Shown: positions 24,566 through 33,304 of the stretch, piece by piece
Layout of the letters: each line of letters starts with the position of its first letter
Numbering within the stretch: position 1 is the first letter of the stretch
NCBI RefSeq assembly: GCF_004745575.1
Contig: NZ_RPEM01000008.1
Location: forward strand, 124,329 to 188,328
Origin: Pseudotabrizicola sediminis
GTDB lineage: Bacteria > Pseudomonadota > Alphaproteobacteria > Rhodobacterales > Rhodobacteraceae
Length of the DNA: 64,000 nucleotides
Direction of reading: 5' to 3'
The notes under the pieces: generated by a model
What the model was told of the DNA's origin: nothing
The model's input: only the letters and a program-made list of their open reading frames with translations
Databases searched by the model: none
Program-made: the position numbers and the translations under genes

Positions 24566-25066
24566 CTATTGTGCACAAGACCATGCCGGATCTGCAATTG
24601 ATGGGTGGCGCAGCTCGGCACCGGGCGCAATCCCCATGCGTGCGGCCAGCCCGCCGTTGATTTCCAGCACCAGCTTGACACCCTCGCCGCCATCAATCGT
24701 CGTCAGATCCTGCGGCTGGGCATTGGCATGGACCTTTGTCACCCGCCCCGAGGCATCGGCAAAGATCATGTCGAGGGGAATCAGGGTGTTCTTCATCCAG
24801 AAGGTCGCCCGACGGGGGCTTTCATACACGAACAGCATCCCCGCTGATCGGGGCATGTCTTCGACAAACATCAGCCCGCGGCTGCGTGCCGCATCGGTAT
24901 CCGCCACCTCTACCGCGAACCGCGCCTGCCCCCCCGGCCAGCGCAGTTCCACCTGATCATCGCGACACCCGGCCGACACGGCCCCAACCGTCAGGACCAG
25001 TGCTGCGACAGATCCGATCAGCGCCCGACACCTTATCCGCGCTCTGTGCGCGCTGCTGCTTCCCAT
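24566..25066 (-). CDS. DUF192 family exported protein
   Basis: The 166-aa product has a signal-anchor or signal peptide (RALIGSVAALVLTVGAVSAG). The DUF192 domain (about 45-150) is marked by FAVEVADTDAARSRGLMFVE, GMLFVYESPRRATFWMKNTL and IPLDMIFADASGRV. The family is widespread and lacks an assigned reaction. The ATG at 25066 has GGTGG upstream and overlaps the end of the cold-shock gene by 34 bases, so the two are probably translated from one message. Confidence 0.87.
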   Translation of the reverse strand: MGSSSAHRARIRCRALIGSVAALVLTVGAVSAGCRDDQVELRWPGGQARFAVEVADTDAARSRGLMFVEDMPRSAGMLFVYESPRRATFWMKNTLIPLDMIFADASGRVTKVHANAQPQDLTTIDGGEGVKLVLEINGGLAARMGIAPGAELRHPSIADPAWSCAQ

Positions 25067-25569
25067 GATGCCACCTGTACCGCCATGCGCCCGCGCTTGC
25101 CTTCGATGATCCGCAGGCAAACCGCTTCCCCTGCTTGTAGATCTGCAAAGCCCGACATGCGCAACACTTCGACGTGAATGAACACATCATCGTTGCGGCC
25201 AAATACATTGGCAAAGCCAAAACCCTTGGCCTTGTCGAACCATTTCACCCGAGAGGGTTCCAGGGCAAGCGCCGCTATATCTTCGGCCGACATCAGATTG
25301 CCTTCATCGGCCAGCGGCAAGGCCGCCCCTGCCGGTGCCTGCACCGACACAACCTCGACCGCCTGCGCGCCACGCGGACTTTGCTGAACGCGTACGGTAA
25401 TCATCGCCCCGTCAGACACGGAATTCTGGCCGTAATTCCGCAGCACATTCGCATGCAGCAGGATATCGCTCTCCGCCTCGTTCGAGACGATGAAGCCAAA
25501 TCCTTTCGCAGGATCAAACCATTTCACATGGCCATGCACAATATGCGTGGCCGGCTCTTCTAAAGTCAT
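25033..25569 (-). CDS. Double cold-shock-domain protein
   Basis: The 178-aa protein has two cold-shock domains. The first (about 11-76) has the RNA-binding motifs KGFGFI and DILLHA. The second (about 108-172) has KGFGFA and DVFIHV. A short acidic linker joins them. Such double-domain proteins are typical of alphaproteobacteria and bind single-stranded RNA or DNA as RNA chaperones. It is followed by an overlapping DUF192 gene, a pairing common in this group. Confidence 0.92.
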   Translation of the reverse strand: MTLEEPATHIVHGHVKWFDPAKGFGFIVSNEAESDILLHANVLRNYGQNSVSDGAMITVRVQQSPRGAQAVEVVSVQAPAGAALPLADEGNLMSAEDIAALALEPSRVKWFDKAKGFGFANVFGRNDDVFIHVEVLRMSGFADLQAGEAVCLRIIEGKRGRMAVQVASWEAAARTERG

Positions 25570-25683
25570 AACAGAGTCGTTCCCCAGATTGACCCCAAGC
25601 GCCAGATTGACGCTATTCCGGGACAGGATTCAAGCACACTTCCGCAACAAATGCGCCTCCCCTCGTGTCGAAAAATACGACGG

Positions 25684-26286
25684 TCAAGGGTTTAAACGCA
25701 CAATCTCCCACGGATCCAGCGTTGTCTGACGTTTCCAGCGGAAACGATCATGCAGCCTGAAAGACCCGTCCGCCCAGAACTCTATCTCAACCGGGCGCAG
25801 GCGGAAACCTCCCCAAAAGGATGGGCGCGGCGGATTTGTGCCTTTGGTCACCGTCAGTTTTGCCACCTCGGCCATCAGATGCTCGCGGCTGGACAGCGGT
25901 TGCGACTGCTGGCTGGCCCAGGCCCCCAGCCGCGATTTCAGGCTGCGGCTGGCGTAATAGTCATCGGCCTTCGCACCTTCTTCGCGCTCGGTCACGCCGC
26001 GCACCCGGATCTGGCGGCGCAGCGATTTCCAGTGCAGCACAAAGGCCGCCTTGCCCGAGGCCTCGATTTCAACCGCCTTCTTTGACTGGTAATTGGTGTA
26101 GAACACAAAGGCATCGTCCTCTATGTCCTTCAGCAGCACCATGCGCACATTGGGCAAACCGTCCTGATCCACCGTGGCCAATGCAATGGCATTTGGGTCA
26201 TTCGGCTCGCTGCCCTCCGCCTCGCCCATCCAGCGCCGCGCGATGGCAAACGGGTCATCGCCCGCAAAAATTCCGCCCCGGTCCAT
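25684..26286 (-). CDS. pdxH: Pyridoxine/pyridoxamine 5'-phosphate oxidase
   Basis: The 200-aa FMN enzyme makes pyridoxal 5'-phosphate, the cofactor of the aminotransferase, threonine synthase and other enzymes in this window. Recognised by [59 protein letters not shown] and the C-terminal dimerisation signature [20 protein letters not shown]. Length is slightly below E. coli PdxH (218 aa), as usual in alphaproteobacteria. It diverges from fabI. Confidence 0.94.
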   Translation of the reverse strand: MDRGGIFAGDDPFAIARRWMGEAEGSEPNDPNAIALATVDQDGLPNVRMVLLKDIEDDAFVFYTNYQSKKAVEIEASGKAAFVLHWKSLRRQIRVRGVTEREEGAKADDYYASRSLKSRLGAWASQQSQPLSSREHLMAEVAKLTVTKGTNPPRPSFWGGFRLRPVEIEFWADGSFRLHDRFRWKRQTTLDPWEIVRLNP

Positions 26287-26396
26287 GATATCTGTCCTTG
26301 TTCTACGCGAAAGCCGCCCGCAGCCTCTGGCTTGAACGCGCTTTGCCTTTCGCCTACACGTCTATCTCAAAGCGAGAAATGTGCGAGGGGCAACAG

Positions 26397-27218
26397 ATGT
26401 CAACAGGACTTATGGCGGGCAAGCGCGGGCTGATCATGGGGCTTGCCAATGACAAGTCCATTGCATGGGGCATTGCCAAGACCCTCGCCGACCATGGGGC
26501 CGAGATGGCGTTCTCCTATCAGGGTGAACAGCTCAAAAAGCGCGTTGCCCCGCTTGCGGCCTCGCTGGGCGAGCCCCGGCTGTTTGAATGCGATGTCGCA
26601 AGCGAAGACAGCATGGATGCGCTCTTTGCGTGGCTGGAGGCGGAATGGGGCACGATCGACTTCGTGGTGCATGCCATCGGATTCTCCGACAAAAATGAAT
26701 TGCGCGGTCGTTACGTCGAAACCAGCCGCGCCAACTTCCTGATGTCGATGGATATTTCCGTCTATTCCTTCACCGCCGTCTGCCAGCGTGCGGCAAAGCT
26801 GATGCCAAATGGCGGCAGCCTGCTGACCCTCACCTACTACGGTGCCGAAAAGGTCATGCCGCATTACAACGTGATGGGCCTGTGCAAGGCAGCCCTTGAG
26901 GCATCGGTGAAATACATCGCCGAAGACCTTGGCAAGGACGGCATCCGCGTCAACGCGATCTCAGCTGGGCCGATCAAGACCCTGGCCGCCAGCGGAATCG
27001 GCGATTTCCGCTACATCATGAAATGGAATGAGCTGAACAGCCCGCTGCGCCGCAATGTCACGCAGGAAGAGGTGGGCAAGGCCGCGCTTTACTTGATTTC
27101 CGACCTCGGCTCGGGCACCACCGGCGAAAACCTGCATGTCGATGCGGGCTATCATGTCGTAGGCATGAAGGCGGTGGACGCACCCGATATCGACGTGGTG
27201 ACAGGTCGTGGCGACTAA
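26397..27218 (+). CDS. fabI: NADH-dependent enoyl-ACP reductase FabI
   Basis: The 273-aa SDR enzyme performs the last reduction of each fatty-acid elongation cycle. The nucleotide-binding start GKRGLIMGLANDKSIAWGIA is the FabI variant of the Rossmann motif. The catalytic Tyr157 and Lys164 lie in HYNVMGLCKAALEAS (Y-x6-K), with the second family Tyr at 147. The start at 26397 follows GAGGGG at good spacing; 33 codons of open frame upstream are not used. Confidence 0.95.
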   Translation: MSTGLMAGKRGLIMGLANDKSIAWGIAKTLADHGAEMAFSYQGEQLKKRVAPLAASLGEPRLFECDVASEDSMDALFAWLEAEWGTIDFVVHAIGFSDKNELRGRYVETSRANFLMSMDISVYSFTAVCQRAAKLMPNGGSLLTLTYYGAEKVMPHYNVMGLCKAALEASVKYIAEDLGKDGIRVNAISAGPIKTLAASGIGDFRYIMKWNELNSPLRRNVTQEEVGKAALYLISDLGSGTTGENLHVDAGYHVVGMKAVDAPDIDVVTGRGD

Positions 27219-27241
27219 GCGGTGAGCGAAGGGCGGGCGCG

Positions 27242-27853
27242 ATGACACTGGCGGCGTTTCTTGCGGTGGCGGCTTTGCTGACCATGGGCGCGGTCAGCCC
27301 CGGCCCCGCCGTGCTGATGTCAGCCCGCACCGGGGTGACCGAAGGGTTGCGCACCGGATTTTTCCTCGCCATGGGCATCGGCCTTGGCGCCGTGATCTGG
27401 GCGGCGCTGGCGCTGTCGGGTCTGGCGGCGCTGTTCAAGGTGGCCCCGGCGCTGCTTTGGGCCTTCAAGCTCGCGGGCGGGCTGTATCTGATCTGGATGG
27501 CGGTGCAGATGTGGCGCCATGCCGCCGATCCGCTGCCCGACACCACCGGCCTGCCGCCGCGCTCAGGCTTCTCGGCGTTCCGGCTCGGTCTGCTCACACA
27601 GCTGTCCAACCCCAAACCCGCCATCGTGCTTTCGGCCATCTTCATCGGCACCGTGCCACCGGGCACGCCGCTGTGGGTGCTGATCACCCTGCTCAGCTTT
27701 CTGTTCACGGTGGAAACGCTGTGGAACACCTTCGTTGCCCGCATCTTTTCGCTGCCTGCCACCCGCCGCGCCTATGTCGGCGCGAAATCCACCATGGACC
27801 GCAGCTTTGGCGGTCTTCTCGCCCTGCTCGGCGCCAAGATCGCCATCCCCTGA
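27242..27853 (+). CDS. LysE/RhtB family amino-acid exporter
   Basis: The 203-aa inner-membrane protein has about six helices. The family signature near the N-terminus is [20 protein letters not shown], and a conserved [20 protein letters not shown] lies mid-protein. Members export amino acids such as homoserine, threonine or lysine. The substrate cannot be read from the sequence. It follows fabI by 23 bases and precedes gpt. Confidence 0.88.
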   Translation: MTLAAFLAVAALLTMGAVSPGPAVLMSARTGVTEGLRTGFFLAMGIGLGAVIWAALALSGLAALFKVAPALLWAFKLAGGLYLIWMAVQMWRHAADPLPDTTGLPPRSGFSAFRLGLLTQLSNPKPAIVLSAIFIGTVPPGTPLWVLITLLSFLFTVETLWNTFVARIFSLPATRRAYVGAKSTMDRSFGGLLALLGAKIAIP

Positions 27854-27864
27854 AGGAGCCTGCC

Positions 27865-28368
27865 ATGACCGACCGCCTGCCGCATGAAAAAGGCTTCCAC
27901 GTCAGCTGGGACCAGATCCACCGCGATGCCCGCGCGCTGGCCTGGCGGCTCGACGGCAAGGGCCCGGACAATGGCGCCTGGAAAGCCGTGGTCGGCATCA
28001 CCCGCGGCGGCCTTGTGCCCGCCATGATCGTCAGCCGCGAGCTGGATATCCGCGTGGTCGATACGATCAGCGTCAAATCCTACAGCCATCAGGCCCAGAC
28101 CGAAGCGCGGGTGATCAAATCGCCGCAGGCCGATTTGATGGGCGATGGCACCGGCATCCTGATCGTCGATGATCTGGTCGACAGCGGCAAGACGCTGGAA
28201 CTGGTGCGCAACCTGTATCCGCGCGCGCATTTCGCCACCGTCTACGCCAAACCCTCGGGCCGCCCGCAGGTCGATACCTATATCACCGAGGTCAGCCAGG
28301 ACACCTGGATCTTCTTCCCCTGGGACATGGCGCTGCAATACGTCCAGCCTTACCGCGGCACCGACTGA
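27865..28368 (+). CDS. gpt: Xanthine phosphoribosyltransferase
   Basis: The 167-aa purine-salvage enzyme is recognised by the PRPP-binding loop [16 protein letters not shown], the N-terminal [19 protein letters not shown] and the end WIFFPWD, typical of Gpt. It converts xanthine (and guanine) with PRPP to the nucleotide. AAGGAG lies 6-7 bases before the ATG at 27865; a longer frame from 27457 runs through lysE in another frame and is not used. Confidence 0.92.
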   Translation: MTDRLPHEKGFHVSWDQIHRDARALAWRLDGKGPDNGAWKAVVGITRGGLVPAMIVSRELDIRVVDTISVKSYSHQAQTEARVIKSPQADLMGDGTGILIVDDLVDSGKTLELVRNLYPRAHFATVYAKPSGRPQVDTYITEVSQDTWIFFPWDMALQYVQPYRGTD

Positions 28369-28418
28369 TTTTGCGCGCAGCCCCCGTCTTCATCTGTTCC
28401 TAAATATCCCACGGGGGT

Positions 28419-28439
28419 CCGGGGGTGTGAAACCCCCGG
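28419..28439. repeat. GC-rich hairpin of a type common between genes in this group
   Basis: CCGGGGGT pairs perfectly with ACCCCCGG around GTGAA, preceded by TAAATATCCCACGGGGGT. It lies between gpt and the aminotransferase gene. Similar elements recur between genes in Rhodobacterales genomes in my recollection. It may act as a weak terminator or RNA-stabilising hairpin; there is no T run. Confidence 0.5.
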
Positions 28440-28465
28440 TCCTGCCGCCAGCACAAGGCGCAATC

Positions 28466-29659
28466 ATGACCCACCCGCTCAACCCCGCCATGGCCGCGAC
28501 CGAATCCCCGCCGGTGATGGAGGCGCGGCGCTGGTTGCAGGGGGTCACCTTCCCCGCCGACCGACCGCTGATCAACGTGTCTCAGGCGGCTCCGGTCGAG
28601 CCGCCGCCGCTCGGGCTGCGGCAGGCAATCGCCGAGGCGGCGCTGACCAATGACGCGGCGCATCTTTACGGCCCGGTGCTGGGCCTGCCAGAGCTGCGGG
28701 CCGAGATTGCCGGGCAATGGTCGGCACTGTATGGCGGCAACATTGATGCGGAAGAGGTGGCGATTACCCAAGGGTGCAATCAGGCCTTTACCGCCGTGAT
28801 GTCCACCCTCGCCGGTGCGGGGGATGAAGTTATCCTGCCAACCCCCTGGTATTTCAACCATAAAATGTGGTTCGACATGCAGGGCGTGCACACTGTGCCG
28901 CTGGATACCGGGCCGACGCTGATCCCCGATGCCGACCTTGCACGCGCGCTGATCACATCAAGAACCCGCGCTATCATCCTGGTATCGCCCAACAATCCGG
29001 GCGGTGTGGAATACCCGGCGCCGACGCTGACCGCCTTCCGCGATCTGTGCCGCAGCCATGGCCTTGCCCTGATCGTTGACGAAACCTACCGCGATTTCGA
29101 CAGTCGACATTCGGTGGAACTGGGTGGCCGCCCGCATGACCTTTTTGCCGATCCTGACTGGTCGGACACCCTTATCCACCTTTACAGTTTTTCCAAAGCC
29201 TACCGGCTGACCGGCCACCGCGTCGGCGCGGTCGTGGCCAGCACAGCACGGCTGGCCGAGGTCGAAAAGTTTCTCGACACCGTCGCCATCTGCCCCGGCC
29301 AACTGGGCCAGATCGCAGCGCTGTGGGGCATGCGCAACCTTGGCCAATGGGTCGCGGGGGAACGGGACGAGATCCTGAGCCGCCGCCGCGCAATGACCCA
29401 AGGCTTTGCGCAGCTTGAGGGCTGGACCCTGCTGGGCTGCGGTGCCTATTTCGCCTATGTCGAACACCCGTTCGACCTGCCGTCAGATCAACTGTGCAAA
29501 CGGCTGGTGTCCGAGGCGTCGCTTCTGATGCTGCCCGGCACCATGTTTCAGCCCGGCGATTCGGAGGCAGGCAAGCGGCAGATCCGCATCGCCTTTGCCA
29601 ATGTCGATGCGACCGGCATTGCCGAACTGTTCGCGCGGCTGAAAGCCTTTCGCGCCTGA
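28466..29659 (+). CDS. Class I/II PLP-dependent aminotransferase
   Basis: The 397-aa fold type I enzyme shows the PLP lysine at 244 in YSFSKAYRLTGHRVG, the Asn/Pro motif ILVSPNNPGGVEYPA and IVDETYRDF for cofactor contacts. Substrate choice (aspartate, aromatic or other) cannot be fixed from the sequence. The start at 28466 was chosen because upstream open frame runs through gpt and the hairpin. The end lies 62 bases before ppiD. Confidence 0.9.
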   Translation: MTHPLNPAMAATESPPVMEARRWLQGVTFPADRPLINVSQAAPVEPPPLGLRQAIAEAALTNDAAHLYGPVLGLPELRAEIAGQWSALYGGNIDAEEVAITQGCNQAFTAVMSTLAGAGDEVILPTPWYFNHKMWFDMQGVHTVPLDTGPTLIPDADLARALITSRTRAIILVSPNNPGGVEYPAPTLTAFRDLCRSHGLALIVDETYRDFDSRHSVELGGRPHDLFADPDWSDTLIHLYSFSKAYRLTGHRVGAVVASTARLAEVEKFLDTVAICPGQLGQIAALWGMRNLGQWVAGERDEILSRRRAMTQGFAQLEGWTLLGCGAYFAYVEHPFDLPSDQLCKRLVSEASLLMLPGTMFQPGDSEAGKRQIRIAFANVDATGIAELFARLKAFRA

Positions 29660-29721
29660 CATCCTCTTGTTCCGCTTTGCCTTAACGCATAGACAGTCGC
29701 AAACAGGTTCCAAAGGGGCGG

Positions 29722-31593
29722 ATGATGGCCAAAAACAGCGACGATACCCCGCGCAAAAAGGGCAAGGGCAACCAGATTGTGGTCTGGGCGCTGATGGCCA
29801 TGCTGGTCGTCGGCCTTGGCGGCTTTGGCGTAACCAGCTTTGGCGGTGGTCTGACCAGTATCGGCCGGGTGGGCGAGCGTGAGATCGCGACCAACACCTA
29901 TGCCCGCGCCTTGCAGCAGGAACTGGCGGCGCTGACGGCGCAGTTTGGCCAGAACGTCTCCTTGGCGCAGGCGCAGAGCCTCGGGGTGGACCGGCAGGTT
30001 CTGCAATCCATCGTCGCTCAGACCGCGCTGGACAACGAGGCGGACCGCGTCCGCCTGTCGGTCGGCGATGCGGTGATCGCGCAGCGCATTACCGAAACCC
30101 CGGCGTTTCAGGGCACCTCCGGTCAGTTTGACCGCGAAAGCTATCGCTTCGTGCTGGACCGCAACAACCTGACCGAAAACGCCTTTGAAGCCGGGCTGCG
30201 GGCCGATGTGGCGCGCCAGCTGCTGACCGGGGCGATTGCGGGCGGCTTTGTGGCCCCTGCCCCGCTGACCGATACGCTGTACAACTGGGTCAGCGAACGG
30301 CGCGGTTTTTCGCTGCTGCAACTGACTGGCGATGAGCTGGCTGCCCCGCTTGGCACGCCTGATGATGCGGCGCTCCAGGCGTTCTATGACGCCAATATCG
30401 CCAGCTTCACCGCGCCCGAGGCCAAGCGCATCCGTTATGCAGCCCTGCTGCCTGATGAGATTGCGGCCGATCAGCCGGTGGATGAAGACACACTGCGCCG
30501 GATGTATGACGCCCGGATTGCCGAATTCGTGCAGCCCGAACGGCGGCTCGTCGAACGGCTGATCTACCCCTCTGCCGAAGCCGCGGCTGATGCCAGGGCC
30601 CGTCTGGATGCGGGTGAGGCATTCGAGACGCTGGTGGCAGAGCGCGGGCTGGATCTGGAAGACATCGATCTTGGCGATGTGTCGCGCGAAACGCTGGGTG
30701 CCGCCGGTGACGGTGTGTTTGCACTGGAAGGCCCCGGCGTAGCGGGTCCGTTTGACAGCGAGCTTGGCCCCGCCCTGTTTCGCATGAATGCGATCCTGTC
30801 CGCGCAGGAAATCACCTTTGAAGATGCGCGCACCGACCTTGCGATCGAGATGCAGACCGACTCTGCCCGCCGCGCCATCGCCGACCGGGTCGAAGCGATT
30901 GATGACCTGCTGGCGGGCGGATCGACGCTGGAGGAAGTGGCGCAGGATCAGGGCATGACCCTTGATACGCTGGATTATGTCGCCGCTGACACCGCGCCCG
31001 AAGGCATTGCAGGCTACCCAGCCTTCCGCACGGCGGCGGACGCATTGGCCGAAGGCGATTTTCCCGAGGCGGTTTTGTTGGCCGATGGCGGTGTCGTGGC
31101 GATGGAATTTGTCGAACGGGTGCCCGCTGCCCCGATCCCGTTTGACGCCGCCCGCGAAGATGTGGTCGCAGCCTATACCGCCGATGCCACCGCCAAAGCG
31201 CTGGCCGACCGCGCGATCGAGGTGAAGGCCGAAGTCGAGGCGGGCCAGTCGCTTGGTGCCTTTGGCATCGTGCAGCGCACCGCCAACATCTCGCGTGACG
31301 GGTTTGTCGAAGACGCGCCGCCCGAGCTGTTGACAGCGGTCTTTGCCATGGAACCGGGCGAGGTGCGGGTGATCGAAGGGCGAGGCTTCGTCGGCGTGGT
31401 GCGGCTGGACGAGGTGCTGCCCGCCGCACAAGAGGGCGACGAGGTGGCCGCGCTGAAAGCCGCAATTGCCGCGCAGGTCGAACAGGCCCTGTCGCAGGAC
31501 GCGCTACAACTGTTTTCCAACGCGCTGACCGACGAGGCCGGGATCTTCCTTGACCAGAACGCCATCAACGCCGTGAACGCGCAGTTCAACTGA
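29722..31593 (+). CDS. ppiD: Periplasmic folding factor PpiD (SurA/parvulin family)
   Basis: The 623-aa protein is anchored by one N-terminal helix (about 19-44, VVWALMAMLVVGLGGFGVTS) with the rest in the periplasm. A SurA_N-like domain covers about 45-250 (NEADRVRLSVGDAVIAQRIT, FQGTSGQFDRESYRFVLDRN). Parvulin-like segments follow (about 270-360: LVERLIYPSAEAAADARARL, FETLVAERGLDLEDIDLG). Catalytic residues look degenerate, as in other PpiD proteins, so a chaperone role at the Sec translocon is likelier than isomerase activity. ATG ATG leaves two possible starts 3 bases apart. Confidence 0.9.
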   Translation: MMAKNSDDTPRKKGKGNQIVVWALMAMLVVGLGGFGVTSFGGGLTSIGRVGEREIATNTYARALQQELAALTAQFGQNVSLAQAQSLGVDRQVLQSIVAQTALDNEADRVRLSVGDAVIAQRITETPAFQGTSGQFDRESYRFVLDRNNLTENAFEAGLRADVARQLLTGAIAGGFVAPAPLTDTLYNWVSERRGFSLLQLTGDELAAPLGTPDDAALQAFYDANIASFTAPEAKRIRYAALLPDEIAADQPVDEDTLRRMYDARIAEFVQPERRLVERLIYPSAEAAADARARLDAGEAFETLVAERGLDLEDIDLGDVSRETLGAAGDGVFALEGPGVAGPFDSELGPALFRMNAILSAQEITFEDARTDLAIEMQTDSARRAIADRVEAIDDLLAGGSTLEEVAQDQGMTLDTLDYVAADTAPEGIAGYPAFRTAADALAEGDFPEAVLLADGGVVAMEFVERVPAAPIPFDAAREDVVAAYTADATAKALADRAIEVKAEVEAGQSLGAFGIVQRTANISRDGFVEDAPPELLTAVFAMEPGEVRVIEGRGFVGVVRLDEVLPAAQEGDEVAALKAAIAAQVEQALSQDALQLFSNALTDEAGIFLDQNAINAVNAQFN

Positions 31594-31636
31594 CCGCCCA
31601 AACCTGCCCGAAAACTCTGGCCGAAAGCCCTGACCG

Positions 31637-33145
31637 ATGATCCTCTCCCCCAGTTTTGAAGACTTCGAACGCAACTGGAGCGCGGGAAAGAACCAACTGG
31701 TCTGGGCCCGTCTGGCCGCCGATCTGGATACACCCGTCAGCCTGATGCTGAAACTTGGCGAGGCCCGGCCCGACACTTTCATGCTGGAATCGGTTACCGG
31801 GGGCGAGGTGCGGGGCCGCTACTCCATCGTGGGGATGAAGCCTGATCTGATCTGGCGCTGCAACGGCGCGCGCTCTGAGATCAACCGCGAGGCGCGGTTT
31901 GATGCGGGGGCGTTTCACCCGCTGGATGGCCATCCGCTGAAAACCCTGCGCGATCTGATTGCCGAATGCGCGATCGAGATGCCCGATGGCCTGCCCGCCG
32001 TGTCGGCCGGGCTTTTCGGCTATCTGGGCTATGACATGATCCGGCTGGTGGAAAACCTGCCGGACGTGAACCCCGACCCCATTGGCCTGCCCGATGCGGT
32101 GCTGATGCGGCCCACGGTGATTGCGGTGCTGGACGGGGTGAAGGGTGAGGTGACGCTGGTGTCGCCCGCTTGGGCTGCGGGCGGGTTATCGGCCCGCGCG
32201 GCCTATGCGCAGGCGGCAGAGCGGGTGATGGACGCCCTGCGCGATCTTGACCGCGCGCCCCCGGCGCAGCGCGATCTGGGGCAAGCCGCCCCGGTGGGCG
32301 AGCCGGTGTCGAACTTCACGCATGATGGCTACAAACAGGCGGTCGAAAAGGCCAAGGATTACATCCGCGCCGGCGATATCTTTCAGGTGGTGCCAAGCCA
32401 ACGCTGGGCGCAACGGTTCGAGCTGCCGCCCTTTGCGCTGTACCGGTCCTTGCGCCGTACCAACCCGTCGCCTTTCCTGTTCTTCTTCAACTTCGGCGGC
32501 TTTCAGGTCATCGGGGCCAGCCCCGAAATCCTTGTGCGCCTGCGCGACGGCGAGGTGACGATCCGCCCCATCGCCGGCACCCGCAAACGCGGCGAGACAC
32601 CCGAAGAGGACCGCGCGCTGGAGCTGGACCTGCTGGCCGACCAGAAGGAACTGGCCGAGCACCTGATGCTGCTGGACCTTGGCCGCAACGATGTGGGCCG
32701 GGTCAGCCGCGTCGGCACCGTGCACCCGACCGAGAAATTCACCATCGAACGCTACAGCCACGTCATGCATATCGTCAGCAACGTGGTGGGCCAGATCAAA
32801 GAGGGCGAGGACGCGCTGTCGGCCCTGCTGGCCGGTCTGCCTGCGGGCACGGTCTCGGGCGCGCCCAAGGTGCGGGCGATGGAAATCATCGACGAGCTGG
32901 AGCCGGAAAAGCGCGGCGTCTATGGTGGCGGCGTCGGATATTTTGCCGCCAATGGCGAAATGGATTTCTGCATCGCCCTGCGCACCGCCGTGCTGAAGGA
33001 TGAAACGCTTTATGTGCAGGCCGGGGGCGGCGTGGTCTATGACAGCGATCCTGAGGCGGAATTTCAGGAAACTGTCAACAAATCCAAGGCTTTGCGCCGC
33101 GCCGCCGAAGACGCGGGCCTGTTCGCGCAACAGGGCAACCGCTAA
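31637..33145 (+). CDS. trpE: Anthranilate synthase component I
   Basis: The 502-aa enzyme converts chorismate to anthranilate with ammonia from TrpG. The chorismate-binding domain has FQVVPSQRWAQRFELPPFAL, ASPEILVRLRDGEVTIRPIA, GTRKRGETPEEDRALELDLL, LLDLGRNDVGRVS and AGLPAGTVSGAPKVRAMEII. The N-terminal domain includes the tryptophan-feedback region (about 35-80). It stands alone, 26 kb from trpGDC, and only 43 bases after ppiD, leaving no room for a trp leader attenuator. Confidence 0.95.
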   Translation: MILSPSFEDFERNWSAGKNQLVWARLAADLDTPVSLMLKLGEARPDTFMLESVTGGEVRGRYSIVGMKPDLIWRCNGARSEINREARFDAGAFHPLDGHPLKTLRDLIAECAIEMPDGLPAVSAGLFGYLGYDMIRLVENLPDVNPDPIGLPDAVLMRPTVIAVLDGVKGEVTLVSPAWAAGGLSARAAYAQAAERVMDALRDLDRAPPAQRDLGQAAPVGEPVSNFTHDGYKQAVEKAKDYIRAGDIFQVVPSQRWAQRFELPPFALYRSLRRTNPSPFLFFFNFGGFQVIGASPEILVRLRDGEVTIRPIAGTRKRGETPEEDRALELDLLADQKELAEHLMLLDLGRNDVGRVSRVGTVHPTEKFTIERYSHVMHIVSNVVGQIKEGEDALSALLAGLPAGTVSGAPKVRAMEIIDELEPEKRGVYGGGVGYFAANGEMDFCIALRTAVLKDETLYVQAGGGVVYDSDPEAEFQETVNKSKALRRAAEDAGLFAQQGNR

Positions 33146-33304
33146 GCCGGGGCCACACGCGGCCATCACAAGGCTTTGAGGGATCGTAACAGGGTTTGCA
33201 TTGCATTCGGCCGTGCTTACCTGATGATATGTTAGAGCCTGCTGGCGACCCGGCGCGTATATCCGCGCCTTGGGCCTGCCGTCCAAACAATGAGGAGTTC
33301 GGGA

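Noticed and set aside
31594-31636. A tryptophan leader peptide and attenuator before trpE
   Set aside because: Only 43 bases separate ppiD and trpE, with no Trp-rich short frame or competing hairpins.
33290-33304. ATG at 33290 as the degP start
   Set aside because: The GAGGAG that would serve the GTG at 33305 lies just inside this alternative, and no ribosome-binding site precedes the ATG.
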